This document shows, in pieces, positions 12,905 through 24,819 of a stretch of DNA of 64,000 nucleotides. The position numbers and the translations under genes were made by a program. Source of the stretch: Stramonita haemastoma (lineage: Eukaryota; Mollusca; Gastropoda; Neogastropoda; Muricidae); the NCBI GenBank assembly GCA_030674155.1, contig CM060334.1:40701651-40765650 (forward strand). The letters are read 5' to 3'. Each line of letters opens with the position of its first letter. The first letter of the stretch is position 1. The notes beneath the pieces are model-generated. The model was not told the DNA's origin, searched no databases, and saw only the letters and a list, made by a program, of their open reading frames with translations.

Positions 12905-12957
12905 AATCAAAGCAAATTCTTTTAATTCGAAGATAATGAACATGCAATCATATGCTT

Positions 12958-13040
<83 letters not shown>

Positions 13041-13070
13041 ATCCAGCCAGTTCCCGCCCCTAGGCCTGTT
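12905..13070 (-). mobile_element. SINE-B fragment split by (AT)n(T)n
   Basis: Short SINE-B matches (TTCGAAGATAATGAACATGC near 12926 and ACATCCAGCCAGTTCCCGC near 13038) flank an inserted or expanded (AT)n tract and a 37-base T run (about 12957-13036). Confidence 0.55.
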
Positions 13071-13144
13071 CGGAATATCACCCATCTATCAGCCTTACAT
13101 CTAGCGTCCTTGTGGCTACAAAACAACGATGCATTTGGTAGATA

Positions 13145-13147
<3 letters not shown>

Positions 13148-13187
<40 letters not shown>

Positions 13188-13220
13188 GTACTTGCGCACG
13201 CGCGCGTGTATATATAGCAC

Positions 13221-13280
<60 letters not shown>

Positions 13281-13351
13281 AGCCTATGTGTGTGTGTGTT
13301 TGCGTGCGTGCGTGCGTGCGTGTGTGTGTGTACGCGCGCGCGTGTGCGTGA
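13148..13351. repeat. Compound (GT)n-(AT)n-(GT/GC)n tract
   Basis: GT (13148-13186), a short CG patch, AT (13224-13273), then GTGC/GT (13286-13350). Confidence 0.95.
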
Positions 13352-14010
13352 ATGAGAACAAATAATACAGTCAAGGAAAACAAATGCAGGTACCGGTTAC
13401 AATTCCTTTATCATAATCAAAGTGGTCTATCAACTTTTCGAGAGAAAAAAAATCACTAGATCTATAAAACAAAATCTTTCCAAGACAGCCCAAAGGATTT
13501 TTTGGGTAAAGACCATGACTTGGCCTGAGCTGACCTGACGAAAGTCCTAGATGAGCACTCTTCACAGGTCCATGGTGATTGAAACCTCACTCACCCTCTC
13601 CGGTACCTGACAGCCAGATATTTCTCATGATTTACAAGAGTCTATCACATTCCCAAGAATACATGTATACATGTTCTTGTAACCAACCGAAGCTTTCGTC
13701 AAACGATGAAAGCAGAAAGAGAATGAAAACAATTGTTTAAAATAATTGTTATTGAAAAGGCAACAAATTTTGGGGGGAAAACACACCTTGCGAATCTTTG
13801 CCTCTTTATGTTCGGGGATCCTGGGATACTTTGTTTGTTATATTGATTATTGAGGAAATTGTAGGGGAGGAAAACAAGTGCAGGTAACCAGTTACCTCTC
13901 TCTCCCCCCCCCCCTCTCTCTCTGTGAAAATAATTGTATATGAAAACAACATCAACAACAAGATGGAAAACAACAAACAAAACAAAACCCACCTTTCTTT
14001 AGGAATATCA
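13352..14010. other. Non-coding stretch, no gene seen
   Basis: No exon supported. It contains a short pyrimidine tract near 13898-13922. Confidence 0.4.
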
Positions 14011-14056
14011 ACACAAATTGATAAAAATAGACACTTATACAAGTAAAGAAAACACA

Positions 14057-14137
<81 letters not shown>

Positions 14138-14200
14138 AAAACAAACAAAAAAACACAAATTGATAAAAATAGACATACAACTAAAGAAAACACAAAACAT
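14011..14200. repeat. Local duplication spanning a (CA)n tract
   Basis: The segment CACAAATTGATAAAAATAGAC plus a following AAAGAAAACACAAAA occurs at 14012-14056 and again at 14153-14194, on either side of a ~78 bp (CA)n tract (14057-14135). The tract and its flank look duplicated together, probably by slippage or unequal exchange. Confidence 0.75.
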
Positions 14201-14280
14201 CCCCCCCCCCCCCCACACACACACACAAAGGAAAATGGACACAAAGCAGGAAGTTAAAACAAGTATGATTGTTACAACAT

Positions 14281-14590
<310 letters not shown>

Positions 14591-14634
14591 ATAACAAATA
14601 GAAGCAAGTGAACTTGAGGAAGATAAATGCTACA

Positions 14635-14839
<205 letters not shown>

Positions 14840-14959
14840 CTTACAGGCAATAATTATCATCGATAAAATAACATGTTATTGGAACAAGAAAAAGGTAAAG
14901 TCCAATCTAAAGTAAACGGGCAACTGGACTATGAAGCAAACATTCACAAATTCTAAACA

Positions 14960-15993
14960 TTAATGAAAAATCACTGAAAACTTTTTCTAATGAACAATCG
15001 GGAATATTGGGCAAATATGTTTTTATAACTTTACATTAAAAAATCAAATGAAAACTTGAAATATTTTCACCACAACAGCACGTAATACCTGTCACAAATT
15101 TTGTTTTAAATGCATTTAGCTTTAGTCTATAAAGTAGCGAGATTACTTGTCTGAGCTTCACTATACTATAATGTGGAAAATTCGAAACCATATTTTTAAA
15201 GTTATAAGCCTTTACATTATGATGTTTAGTAATGCTACCAAAATTTTAACTAATAATTTCATTTCATTCTTGGATTCCTTTTCCAACAGATTGTAATTCT
15301 CAGAGATTGAGAGTGGATACATCAAAATTATTGATCCTTTCTCTTGTTTCGCACCCCTTTTGGCGGCTCGATCTGCCCATTCATTGCAAGAAAGGCCCAG
15401 ATGAGATGGAACCCAACAGAAACTCACATCTGTTCCTCTTAAAATAAGACAGTGTATTAAATGATGAATTTCTGTCACAATATTAAATGCGGTTTTATTG
15501 AAACAGATCTAAGTGAGTGTAGGGCTGATTTTGAATCGACACAAAATAAAATTTGGTTCACAAGAAAAGGCAGTTCATTAATATAGTTTAAAGCCATTAG
15601 AATTGCCATTAGTTCCGCTGTGTAAACAGACCGATTTTTTCCAAGATAGAATGATTTTTCAATTTTAAATTCGGGGATGACAAAGGCTGCACCTGCTTGA
15701 TGATTACTAAGAAGTGATCCATCAGTATAGATTTTTAGATGATTTGGGTACGTGTTTTCAATGTGCAATCTTACGGAACTGATTAAAATATGTGGATTAT
15801 CGTCTTTCCTGTAAGGTGTATGCTCAATGTCAAAGTGTGCTCTGTTTTGCTCCCACTTTGGACAAGGTGTGGTTTTTTGCTCGACATCAACATTCTCTGG
15901 GATGATTCCTGCTTTGTCCAGTAATTCTTTCGAATAAGACCTAATTGTAGATAAGGAAAAAATGTGTTTTGCTCTTTTGGGAAAATTCAATTA
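14960..15993 (-). mobile_element. LINE 3' half with RNase H domain
   Basis: Minus-strand fragments of a non-LTR retrotransposon ORF2. The 15990-15475 frame holds an RNase H domain: IYTDGS (first catalytic Asp), YTAELMAI (Glu) and FCVDSKSALHSL (second Asp). After a frameshift, the 15478-15212 frame continues with SFCWVPSHLGLSCNEWADRA, the C-terminal RNase H motif. Diverged C-terminal sequence continues to about 14960. The frameshifts make it inactive. Its 5' end abuts a (GT)n tract at 15994. A related fragment lies at 41507-42050. RNase H places it among I/Jockey-type lineages in the broad sense; this is inference. Confidence 0.85.
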
Positions 15994-16004
15994 TCGTGTG
16001 TGTG

Positions 16005-16088
<84 letters not shown>
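15994..16088. repeat. (GT)n microsatellite between two LINEs
   Basis: About 90 bp of GT with two GTTGT slips. It separates the 5' edge of one LINE fragment from the 3' tail of another. Confidence 0.95.
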
Positions 16089-16089
<1 letters not shown>

Positions 16090-18017
16090 TTCAAGATTCA
16101 AGATTCAAAATATTTTATTGCCATTTAAGTCATGCAGACTTATTTGACACAACAAAACAAACATCAGTTTTAATTATCTTTCTGCCCAAAATGATGTCCA
16201 CTAAAAACATGTTGCATTCTTCTTCTCTTTTTCTCTTTTCTCAAAACATTCATTCACATATCTAATGATATCTGCTTGATATATATCAACTGCGATTATG
16301 TCCCTTACCTTATCTATGTTTTTTACGTTCTTTGTCTTTGGTTTTAACTTTAAATAACAAACTGTTTCTGAGTTCATCATATAACACACATTCATCGAGT
16401 ACATGAAATTCATCTTCTATTTTGTTACAGTATTTACATTTTCTGTCCTCTCTGGGCATATTTTGGTGTCTCCCTTTCTCTATCATTAAATCGTGACAGC
16501 TTAAGCGAAATTTACAAAAAAGTATTTTTATGAGTTTTGTTTTCATAGTTAATAAGATATGGTTCCAGTCTGTATTCCTTGGTTACAAAATCATAAAATT
16601 TTAGTTTTGCAAACTGTTTTTTCTGGTAGTTCCTGAATGTTTTATACATGGTCTGAAGCTTTCTTTGAACAGCATAACTTAACGGATGATCATCAAAAGT
16701 ACTCCGGTTTTTCCACACATGTTTAAACCCAGTTGTGTAAAGGATATTTTTTTTTTTACTGTATTGATCCATTTATCACATGTATTCGTCTGATACAAAA
16801 AATCAAATATACTATTCTAATATAAGAGTTTTGTTTTGATTCTGTTAAATGAATCCTAAAGGATATTATCTGGCATATGATTTTAAGGGTCAGTGGAAAT
16901 CTTCCTAATTCACCCAGAGTGGGTAGTACCAATGCTTTTTTTTTTATGAACTCCCAGTATTTGTTTACAAAATTTTATATGAAAAGTTTCATACAGAAAC
17001 TGATTTGATAAGCATGTCTTGAACAATTCATCAATATGAAATTCTGTCTCCCCATGAAAACAAAAAGGAAACCAAATTTCTGCTCCATAAGTTAAAACAG
17101 GAATTATTAATGAGTCAGATAAATGCATTATTATAGTAGTCTTTAAATTTTGTCCATGAACTGCTCTTTTAAAGGCGTACAATGCTTTATTACTTTGTTT
17201 TACTAAATGTTCTTGTGTTGCTTGAAACTTACCATTGTGATGAAAGATAACACCTAAATATTTGTAAGTTTCTACTGTTTCAATTACATGCTCTCCACAC
17301 TTAAAATGTATGGGAATTTTAGGTGGTGATCTCGTAAAGATATTACCTTTGTTTTGGTTTTGTTTATCTTCAAGCCCCAGTTTGAACTGTATTCTTGAAG
17401 TTTATTCAATTTAGTTTGAAGACCTACTTTGGTTGTTGATAGTAATGCTAGGTCATCAGCATATAGTAAACAAGGAATTCTGTCTCTCAAAGTTATATAT
17501 GGTGAATCTTTCTCGTTAATATACTGAACTATATCATTGACATATATTAAATAATGTAGGGCTTAATGTATTTCCCTGATGCGCCCCTCTTTTCACTCTG
17601 ATTTCACCAGTGTGTTTTCCTTGCCTGTTTGTATTTACTGTTGCATTCCAATACATGTTTTTAATAACATTAGAAGTTTTACCTGTTATCCCCATTTCGT
17701 TTAGCTTTATTAGAAGACCCTCATGCCACACATTATCGAAAGCTTTCTGAAAATCTACAAAGCAGTAATAAAGTCTTTTACTTTTTACTTTTAGCACTTT
17801 ATCTATTAAATTGTTAAGTAGAAAGATATGGTCCGTTGTTCTGCATGTTTTCCTGAATCCAGCTTGTTCTCTGACAATACTATTGTTATTTTCTAAATAT
17901 TCAGATATTCTTTGATTTAGTATTTTACAAAAAAGTTTTCCAATAGTGTTTGTTAACGTAATTCCTCTGTAGTTTTCCGGATTATATGTGCATCCACTTT
18001 TATAGATCGAGACATTC

Positions 18018-18021
<4 letters not shown>
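16089..18021 (-). mobile_element. LINE ORF2 remnant: reverse transcriptase to 3' tail
   Basis: Read on the minus strand from 18019: NPENYRGITLTNTIGKLF, EQAGFRKTCRTTDHIF, VDFQKAFDNVWH and RGAHQGNTLSPTLFNI are reverse transcriptase blocks. After a frameshift near 17550, LLYADDLALLS (17457-17425) is the catalytic YADD box. PVLTYGAEIW (near 17100) is the thumb region, and CKYCNKIEDEFHVLDEC (16455-16400) is the C-terminal zinc knuckle. The 3' end is a (GATTCAA)3-type tail at 16089-16110. The endonuclease and 5' part are missing, because the fragment starts beside a (GT)n tract at 18022. Several frameshifts and stops make it inactive. It differs from the neighbouring fragment, which carries RNase H. 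Confidence 0.88.
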
Positions 18022-18107
<86 letters not shown>

Positions 18108-18122
18108 CGCGCTTGTGTGTGT
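18022..18122. repeat. (GT)n microsatellite
   Basis: About 100 bp of GT ending in GCGTGCGCGCTTG. Confidence 0.95.
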
Positions 18123-18169
18123 GAGTACGTTCGAATTTGCTAGGACCATAGATTGTTATTGATTGCTTG

Positions 18170-18267
18170 TGTGATGTATAGGTTGAATGCAAGCCTTTGA
18201 TTTGTTTTTACAAGATATAGCGCTATATAAGTTCCATATATTATTATAATAATTATTATTATTATCA

Positions 18268-18335
<68 letters not shown>

Positions 18336-18336
18336 C
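18170..18336 (+). mobile_element. Retroposon 3' end with (TTA)n tail, copy 1
   Basis: The stretch GGTTGAATGCAAGCC...AAGATATAGCGCTATATAA is followed by about 90 bp of (ATT)n. The same arrangement occurs at 52175-52275. A conserved 3' end with a variable short-repeat tail is typical of LINE or SINE insertions. No coding part is attached. Confidence 0.6.
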
Positions 18337-19118
18337 TTACCATATCATCAGTTTTCCCCTGCCTTCTCCTCGTTCATTCTTCCACTGTCCTCGTCAGACA
18401 AGGCACTGGTACCTTTAGCATGAAAAAAGTGTCAACACTGACACCCCCACCCCCACCCCCCTTCGCACACACTCATGCATGTTTGGCTTTCTCTTTGTTG
18501 TTGTTTTTACATTAAGCCATCAATCGAAAAAAAAAGATAACCCCAAAACTCTAATAATTTTTTTTAATCACCCACAAAATCTAACATTAACAACAATAGC
18601 AAAGGAAATAAAAAGTGATACACAGCAAGGGAAAAAACACAAAAAGCAACAACAAATAAACACAAAAACAAACCACATAGTCTAGCCGTTAATGTTGGGC
18701 AAAACCTGCAAATAGGGGTGACAGCATGCTGTTTGGCATACACATGCTTTGGACCATCCTCTACAATCCTGGCATGAGCCAGCTGTTTCCTATTCCAGTT
18801 GATGCTTAAAGATATATGACCCACTTATTACAGACCTTGACGAGCATAACCACCCCCTAACAGGTGTTGGTGTTGATCCCCTTGTCCTTTTCAGCTTAAG
18901 CCCCACACACCAGCTAAAGACAGGCGGTAGCTGCCCAGTGAGATGTGAAGATCTCTCCCACCGTCAGAACCTCCCCTTAAACATCTTCCCTCCCTACACC
19001 TACCACCAGCATACTCCTCCCCCTAAACCTCCTCTTTCCCTAAAAACTACCCCCACCATACTCCTACCCTACACCTACCCCCACCATACTGCTCCCTGTA
19101 AACCTCCACATCCCTACA

Positions 19119-19190
<72 letters not shown>

Positions 19191-20000
19191 GTTAATCTCC
19201 TCCCCCCCCCACCTTAAACCCCTTCCTTACCTGTCGTCCTCTTCCCTCCCCCGTAACCTCCTCCTTCTCTTACAGCGAAACAGTTACACAGACAGGCGTA
19301 AACTAACTAAATAAAATAAAATAAACAGTTTCAGCACTCTGCCTTTGTGATGGCACGCTCATTTTGATTTTATTTCATTTCATGTGGTGCGTAGCCCCTC
19401 TAATCACGAAGGCATTTCCTCTCCCTGTAACGCTCAGACAGCAACTATTGTCTATCCTATGAGCGAAAATGCGTTGCGGTGCCATTAAGCACCTGACGAG
19501 TGAGGCCCAGTGCATCCGACTTTGGTGTGGGAGGGATTCGTTATCTTTTAGTTTCTGGGGGAAAAAGGAAGGAGAATAGCAAAGAAGGCAGAAAATAGAC
19601 CAGAAGAATGTGACTCGATGAAAAGGAACATGGCAGAAACAAAAAGAGGGATAGAAAAGAGGGAATTTCTAGCACAGAATGAAAGAGAGGGAGGGGGCAG
19701 GGGAGAGGGAAGGAAGGAAGAGATGAATCTGGTTGGATGGGGGCAGCACAACAGGTGCTGAACATCTATGATCAACCCAAAGGGTCCAAATTTCCCAGTT
19801 CCAGAAATGTTGCAAAACTTCAGTGTTTACCATGTCTCACATGGGCACAGATTCATTGTTTCCCACGCTAAATATTCACTATGACAGTAAGAATGTGTAT
19901 GCAAACCGACATGCTGTCACTCTTCATGTCAGAATTTAATCCTTGCGGCTGTACTAACGACAAAGATACACATACATATCCCCCGCCCCCTACACACACG
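18337..20000. other. Non-coding stretch with CT tract and old repeat
   Basis: No exon supported. It holds pyrimidine-rich tandem-like text at 18985-19130 (CACCATACTCC-type units), a pure (CT)n at 19126-19186, and the old repeat at 19430-19690. Confidence 0.45.
19430..19690 (+). repeat. Old interspersed repeat (family J), copy 1
   Basis: Shares GCTCAGACAGCAACTATTG, a following TATGAGCG...GTTGC block and a GGCAGAAA...GGGATAGA-type block with 36197-36340 (+). A short reverse copy of its first part lies at 54287-54330. Diverged and non-coding. Confidence 0.6.
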
Positions 20001-20146
20001 CACGCACGCATGCACGCACGCACGCGTGCACGCACACACACACACACCGCTCGCCGCGCGCGCGCGCGCGGGGGGGGGGAGCACACACACCACACACACA
20101 CACACACACACACCACACACACACACACACAACACACACACTCACA

Positions 20147-20194
<48 letters not shown>
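20000..20194. repeat. (AC)n tract with CG/G-rich core
   Basis: ACGC/AC repeats, a CGCGCG run followed by nine G at 20055-20079, then AC to 20194 with several CCA slips. Confidence 0.95.
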
Positions 20195-20196
<2 letters not shown>

Positions 20197-20479
20197 GCGT
20201 ACCTAGTAGTAGTAGCAGTACCTAGTACCTATTGATCACATCATACCACATCAGCCGATTGGGTACTTCCATAAAACACATACACATACATGACCGTCTA
20301 AACTAGGCCCGTACATCATTTATGATTACAATAATAATAACAACAACAACGGCAACTCTGCCTCCCATCTACCCCACGCACACATACTACATACAACATA
20401 CAACATTTCAGTTACAACCTTAAACGACAGACTGAACACGTGAAAGGGAAACAGAAAATGGCCGGTGATGCATTTAGGT

Positions 20480-20768
20480 AAAAAGGTAAAGGTGTCCCAG
20501 AACCTATGTGGTCGTAGGGAGCGAGGCATCAGAGACCTCACATTCTCCAGGGGCCAGCATATTGAGGGCGGCTCCCATCTCCTCTCCCTCGCTGCTTTAC
20601 CTTCCCTGTCCCTAAAGAGGTAGGTACCCATTTGCAGCTGGGTGAACTGGGGGACTGTACTGAAGCCAAGACGCCAAACGGTCACATCCAACTGGTAACC
20701 ACACTGGATGCTGCTTAACCTTAGCTTGGGGAGAGCGAGTACTCTGACCACGGAGCTATCCCCTCCCC
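20480..20768 (-). mobile_element. SINE-C, near full length
   Basis: On the minus strand the head reads GATAGCTCCGTGGTCAGAG (tRNA A-box-like, near 20762-20744), then CCAAGCTAAGGTTAAGCAGC and GTGGTTACCAGTTGGATG. The latter two resemble the 5S rRNA internal control region. The body carries CAGTACAGTCCCCCAGTTCA and AGCGAGGGAGAGGAGATGGG and ends in GGGACACCTTTACC. Other copies are at 35789, 47629, 55320 and 60636. Confidence 0.8.
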
Positions 20769-20774
20769 GAACTA

Positions 20775-21127
20775 CAAGATATCCAGAAGGCACATAAGGC
20801 CTGGACATCATTTCTCCACTGGTTGCGATCTGTAGCTGCGCTGCGTGCTGCGCTCCAAGAGCTCCATCCAGCAGCATTCCACTCCACCTCCACCATTCTT
20901 CGCCAGGTTGTCTTTGGGCGGCCTCTCTTCCTTCTTCCCTCTGGTGTCCATCCGAGGGCCACAGCACAGTCATTCTTCTGATCTTTTCTTAGGACATGGC
21001 CAATCCAATTCCATCTCTTTCTTCTTATTCCTGCACTTATCTTCTCTGCCCCTGCCATCTGAAGGGTTGCCTTGTTGGAAATGTGCTGTTGCCATCTAAT
21101 CTTAAAAATCTTCCGGAGCAGCTGCAT
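20775..21127 (-). mobile_element. RTE-like LINE C-terminal fragment
   Basis: An open minus-strand frame from 21127 reads RRKRWNWIGHVLRKD, then a GWTPEGRRKRGRPKTTW basic stretch and DRNQWRNDVQALC before a stop. This is the C-terminal signature of RTE-class (and related) non-LTR elements. It is 5'-truncated but has no stop inside the retained part. The end adjoins SINE-C at 20768 and a SINE-A target site at 21139. Confidence 0.8.
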
Positions 21128-21151
21128 TTAAGCAGAGCTTAAGTGACCTAC

Positions 21152-21446
21152 AAGCCGCCGCTGTAGTCTAGTGGTTAGGGCGTTGGACTCGTAATCTAAA
21201 GATTGCGGGTTCGATCCCAGCTTTCGGCTATAGCGTTGTGCCCTGGAAAAGGCACTTTACGGTACTTCCTCACCCCACCCAGGTGTAAAAGGGGTACCAA
21301 CCTTGTGTTGGGGGTTAACCCTGCGATAGACTGGCGTCCTATCAAGAGGGGGTCTATGACTCGCAGTCGCTTAACGCCACAGAAACCGGGTATAAGCACC
21401 GGCCTGATGAGCCTTAGGCTCGGGACAGACTTTAACTTAACTTTAA
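21152..21446 (+). mobile_element. SINE-A, full length with 13-bp TSD
   Basis: The head reads GTAGTCTAGTGGTTAGGGC (A box), an anticodon-loop-like CTCGTAA (Thr-CGT-like) and GGGTTCGATCCC (B box) near 21209. The body has CCTGGAAAAGGCACTTTACG and ends in GACTTTAACTTAACTTTAA. It is flanked by the exact 13-bp duplication TTAAGTGACCTAC (21139-21151 and 21447-21459), which proves retroposition. Minus-strand copies are at 24513-24798 and 59957-60242. Confidence 0.92.
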
Positions 21447-21737
21447 TTAAGTGACCTACTAGTCAGTTTCTGAACACTTGTTCTTTAGAAAAAAAAACAA
21501 CAACATTTCGATGTGTTTCAAACTAGTTTTTGTTTTTGATATATTATATCAAATTTCTTGGGAGCTTATTCCATAAAGTGCTGCCTGAATACAAGAAGCT
21601 TGGTCTAGATCTAGACTTTAGTAGAGATTATTTCTGGGTCTTCAAAATGTTAGCAAATGGGTGTGTCTATACTGGTATTGTGTTGTATTGTGTGCTACTT
21701 TGTGACAATCTAGGATTCAATATGATGAAATACAATA

Positions 21738-21817
21738 CACACACACGCGCGCGCGCGCGCGTGTGTGCGCGCGCGCACGCACGCACGAACACACACAACA
21801 CACACACACACACACAC

Positions 21818-21866
<49 letters not shown>

Positions 21867-22125
21867 ACCAAATTTAACATCAGCAAGAGCAACTAACAAA
21901 AGAAAAGTGATAAATAAAACACACGCACATTTGCACGCACGCACGCACGTACGTACGCACGCATGCACGCACGTACGCACACATGCACGCACACATGTAC
22001 GCACGCATGTGCACGCGCGCGTGCGCGCACACACACACACACACACAACCAAATTTAACATTAGCAAGAACAACTAACAAAAAAAAGTGATACAATAAAA
22101 GAAAAAACCCAGAAACAACAATAAC
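21738..22125. repeat. Tandem (AC)n/(GC)n blocks with shared spacer
   Basis: Two units, each an (AC)n/(GCAC)n tract followed by a spacer: CCAAATTTAACATCAGCAAG at 21868-21921 and CCAAATTTAACATTAGCAAG at 22049-22125. A related spacer lies at 18574-18660. The array probably arose by unequal exchange. Confidence 0.85.
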
Positions 22126-22429
<304 letters not shown>

Positions 22430-22430
<1 letters not shown>

Positions 22431-22580
22431 TCTTCGTTTTAACACCCATCCACTAAAAGTGATAGTAGACTGGTAAATGGGATGGGAAAGAAATGAGAAT
22501 TTAGTGTCTTTGTTTTTGAATAAAGGATAAAAGGAAAAGCACATCTAATTATCAGAAACTGTCTGTGTCTGTGTGTGATA
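22430..22580 (+). repeat. Microsatellite-linked repeat (family E), copy 2
   Basis: TTTTAACACCCATCCACTAA directly after a simple-repeat tract, then AAGTGATAGTAGAC. Matches the copy at 14397, including a distant ATCAGAAACTG match. Confidence 0.6.
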
Positions 22581-23015
22581 GTTGCACGGAAAAAAAGATC
22601 GTAACTGTACACAGTAAGACAGTGAGACAAACAGGCAGCAGACAACATAGAATCGAGTGGGTGGTTGATCTGGGGTGGGGATGGTGTGTGTGTGTGTGTG
22701 TGTTTGAGGGGGTGGGGGTGGAGGGACGAGAGTCCAGTCTCTGATATTTGTGTGCTGGCCTGAGGTGTATTTCTCACATTCAGAATCACTGAGTCTGACC
22801 CCAACTGTGTTTGCGTCACCGGCTGCTTGAATTACAAGATGTCCCAACAAATGGTCATGCCATATCATTTTATTTTTCTTCTTGTTCATTGTTGTGTATG
22901 GGTTGTACTCGTGATGAAGTGTTCTGTTATATTGTGGTGTGGTGTGGTGGGATGTAGGCTGAGCTGGGGTGGGATAGACTAGTGTTGTATTGGATGTTGT
23001 TTTGTATCATTGTGT
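22581..23015. other. Non-coding stretch, no gene seen
   Basis: GT-rich patches near 22684-22702 and 22930-22950. No exon supported. Confidence 0.4.
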
Positions 23016-23222
23016 TTTAAATGTCGGGGATGATGGAATAAGCACTCATTTTTTAATCCAGTCACCGTGTGCACGCAGTTTTGTAAATGTTGTCATCTGT
23101 TCCCTCCAGCATACAAGGGCCTACTCTTCCAAAAGGCAGAACAGGTCTTAACGTGTGTGCGAGATGTTCTGTGTGTGTTCATATACAGGACCTCAGTTTA
23201 AAGTCTCATCGGAAAGACTGCT
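23016..23222 (-). mobile_element. SINE-B, head missing
   Basis: GATGATGGAATAAGCACTCA near 23029, CACGCAGTTTTGTAAATG near 23071 and AGTTTAAAGTCTCATCGG near 23194 identify a diverged SINE-B whose tRNA-like head is absent. Confidence 0.75.
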
Positions 23223-23771
23223 TGATGTCAAAAGATATTTGTGTTTTGTTGAGGGATACCATATTGGATTTGTGTTTATTATGATTGCTAAATTTTGCTT
23301 TCAGCACCTGGGCTTTATCACAGTTCTTGATGAAATCATTAATGCTGGGGGCAACAGCAAAGTGAGAGGCTGCATGATAAGTGGTTTTCCCACTCATGGA
23401 ATTCCACTTTACAGCTTAGTCTTTAGTGATCGACTATATATGACTCTCTGACTAGGAGGCTTGACTTGCACAATCTGTTATGTGCTGCAGCCCTGGGGGC
23501 TAGTTGGCCTTTGGAGAACGTCTCCAACGCTGACTGTCCTTATGCCCACTTAGCCGAGAGAGTGGGGATGTACTGTGGGCAAGGCATCTCCACTATAATT
23601 AAAATTCTGTCCAATTTCCGAAACAGCATCTGCCTCCTTTGCTGTTTTGGAGATCATCGTGGAACACGACGGACAAACAACAACATCAAGTGTTATTGCA
23701 CTGTATTTCCGGGACTGTGTTGTCCTGTATTGTGCTGTGTTTTCTTGTCATGTCTTGTATATGATTATCAT
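23223..23771. other. Non-coding or unknown repeat
   Basis: Contains a splice-like open piece at 23291-23347 (rejected below) and a GC-balanced segment at 23450-23680 that reads like an old repeat. I cannot assign either. Confidence 0.3.
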
Positions 23772-23784
23772 ATAATTATAGTGG

Positions 23785-24144
23785 AGGACAGGACAGGACA
23801 GCCTTGTGGTTGGAGCCTTGTACCCGTGATCTGATGGCCTGGGTTCAAGCCACCACGGAGGCTTGAACCACCGTTCAAGGGTGTTTTTCCCCAGGACTTA
23901 ACATCTGTGCCCATTCTACTCCTCACAAAGTCCCTGAAATGTACTGATGTCCCGCATGGGAAAACATCCAGAACATCTTGCGCATACGTTAAAACCTGTT
24001 TCATCTTTTGAAAGAGTAGGCCAATGCGTGCCTGTACAGTTGCAGACAGGAAAAAGAAAAAAAAAAGGGTGGCGCTGCTCTTGTGGCGACGCCCTCTCCT
24101 CGGGGAGAGCAGCCCGAATTTCACGCAGAGAAATCTGCTGTGAC
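23785..24144 (+). mobile_element. Chimeric SINE: B 5' part joined to D 3' part
   Basis: 23785-24030 is SINE-B in + orientation: tRNA-like CAGCCTTGTGGTTGGAG, a GGGTTCAAGCC B box, then AACATCTTGCGCATACGTTA and GAGTAGGCCAATGCGTGCC. At about 24033 it switches to the SINE-D tail (AGTTGCAGACAGGAAAAAG, GTGGCGACGCCCTCTCCTCG, CAGAGAAATCTGCTGTGAC). A 13-bp imperfect duplication (ATAATTATAGTGG at 23772-23784, ATAATCATAATGG at 24145-24157) encloses the whole chimera. This suggests it inserted as one molecule after a template switch. Confidence 0.7.
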
Positions 24145-24512
24145 ATAATCATAATGGTATAAAAACAAAACAAAACAAAAAAACTACAACAAAACAAAAC
24201 AAAACAAAAATGGGTGATAAAATTTCAAAAACACATGCACGTTGGTGTTGTGCTAAGACAGCATCCCGAAGGCGGACTGTAGCTAGCTTAACGATGGGCC
24301 CGAGGAACGGAGACCCCCCCCCCCCCCCCCCCCTAAAAAAAAGTCGAAATTTGAATTGATCTCTCCTGGGACTGAACAGAGAGCCATAGTACATAGTCAC
24401 TTGTTTCTGTCAACAGCTCTGTTTCCCTGTGGAAAATGTTGTTTGTTCTCCAAGTCGACTTTTGTCAGGACCATGTATCAGAATGCTTCTAACTGTTGCG
24501 GATATTTCCTTG
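24145..24512. other. Non-coding stretch, no gene seen
   Basis: A-rich text (AAAACAAAACAAA) and a run of about 18 C near 24316. No exon supported. Confidence 0.4.
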
Positions 24513-24798
24513 TTAAAGTTAAAGTCTGTCCGAGCCTAAGGTCATCAGGCCGGTGCTTATCCGGTTTCTGTGGCGCTAAGCGACTGAGAGTCATAGACTC
24601 CCCCCTGGATAGGACGCCAGTCTATCGCAGGGTTAACCCCCCAACACAAGGTTGGTACCCCTTTTACACCTGGGTGGGTGAGAAAATAGCCGTAAAGTGC
24701 CTTTCCAAGGGCACAACGCCATAGCCGACAGCTGGGATCGAACCCACAACCTTTAGATACGAGTCCAACGCCCTAACCACTCGACTACCGCGGCGGCT
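24513..24798 (-). mobile_element. SINE-A, full length with 11-bp TSD
   Basis: Reverse-orientation SINE-A with its tRNA-like head at the right (GGTTCGATCCC complement near 24737). It is flanked by the exact duplication ATATTTCCTTG (24502-24512 and 24799-24809). A-rich CAA-repeat sequence follows to 24990. Confidence 0.92.
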
Positions 24799-24819
24799 AT
24801 ATTTCCTTGACCCCCCAAA

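Noticed and set aside
20326..20973. 215-codon minus frame as a host gene
   Set aside because: It runs from a LINE tail into SINE-C in a different frame; the composition follows the repeats.
21152..21230. Functional tRNA gene in the SINE-A head
   Set aside because: The acceptor stem does not close and the sequence is part of a ~290 bp repeated unit with target duplications.
23291..23347. 57-nt exon-like segment (TTTCAG ... AAA|GTGAGA)
   Set aside because: Reasonable splice sites, but no partner exons and a short peptide without similarity; such segments arise by chance.
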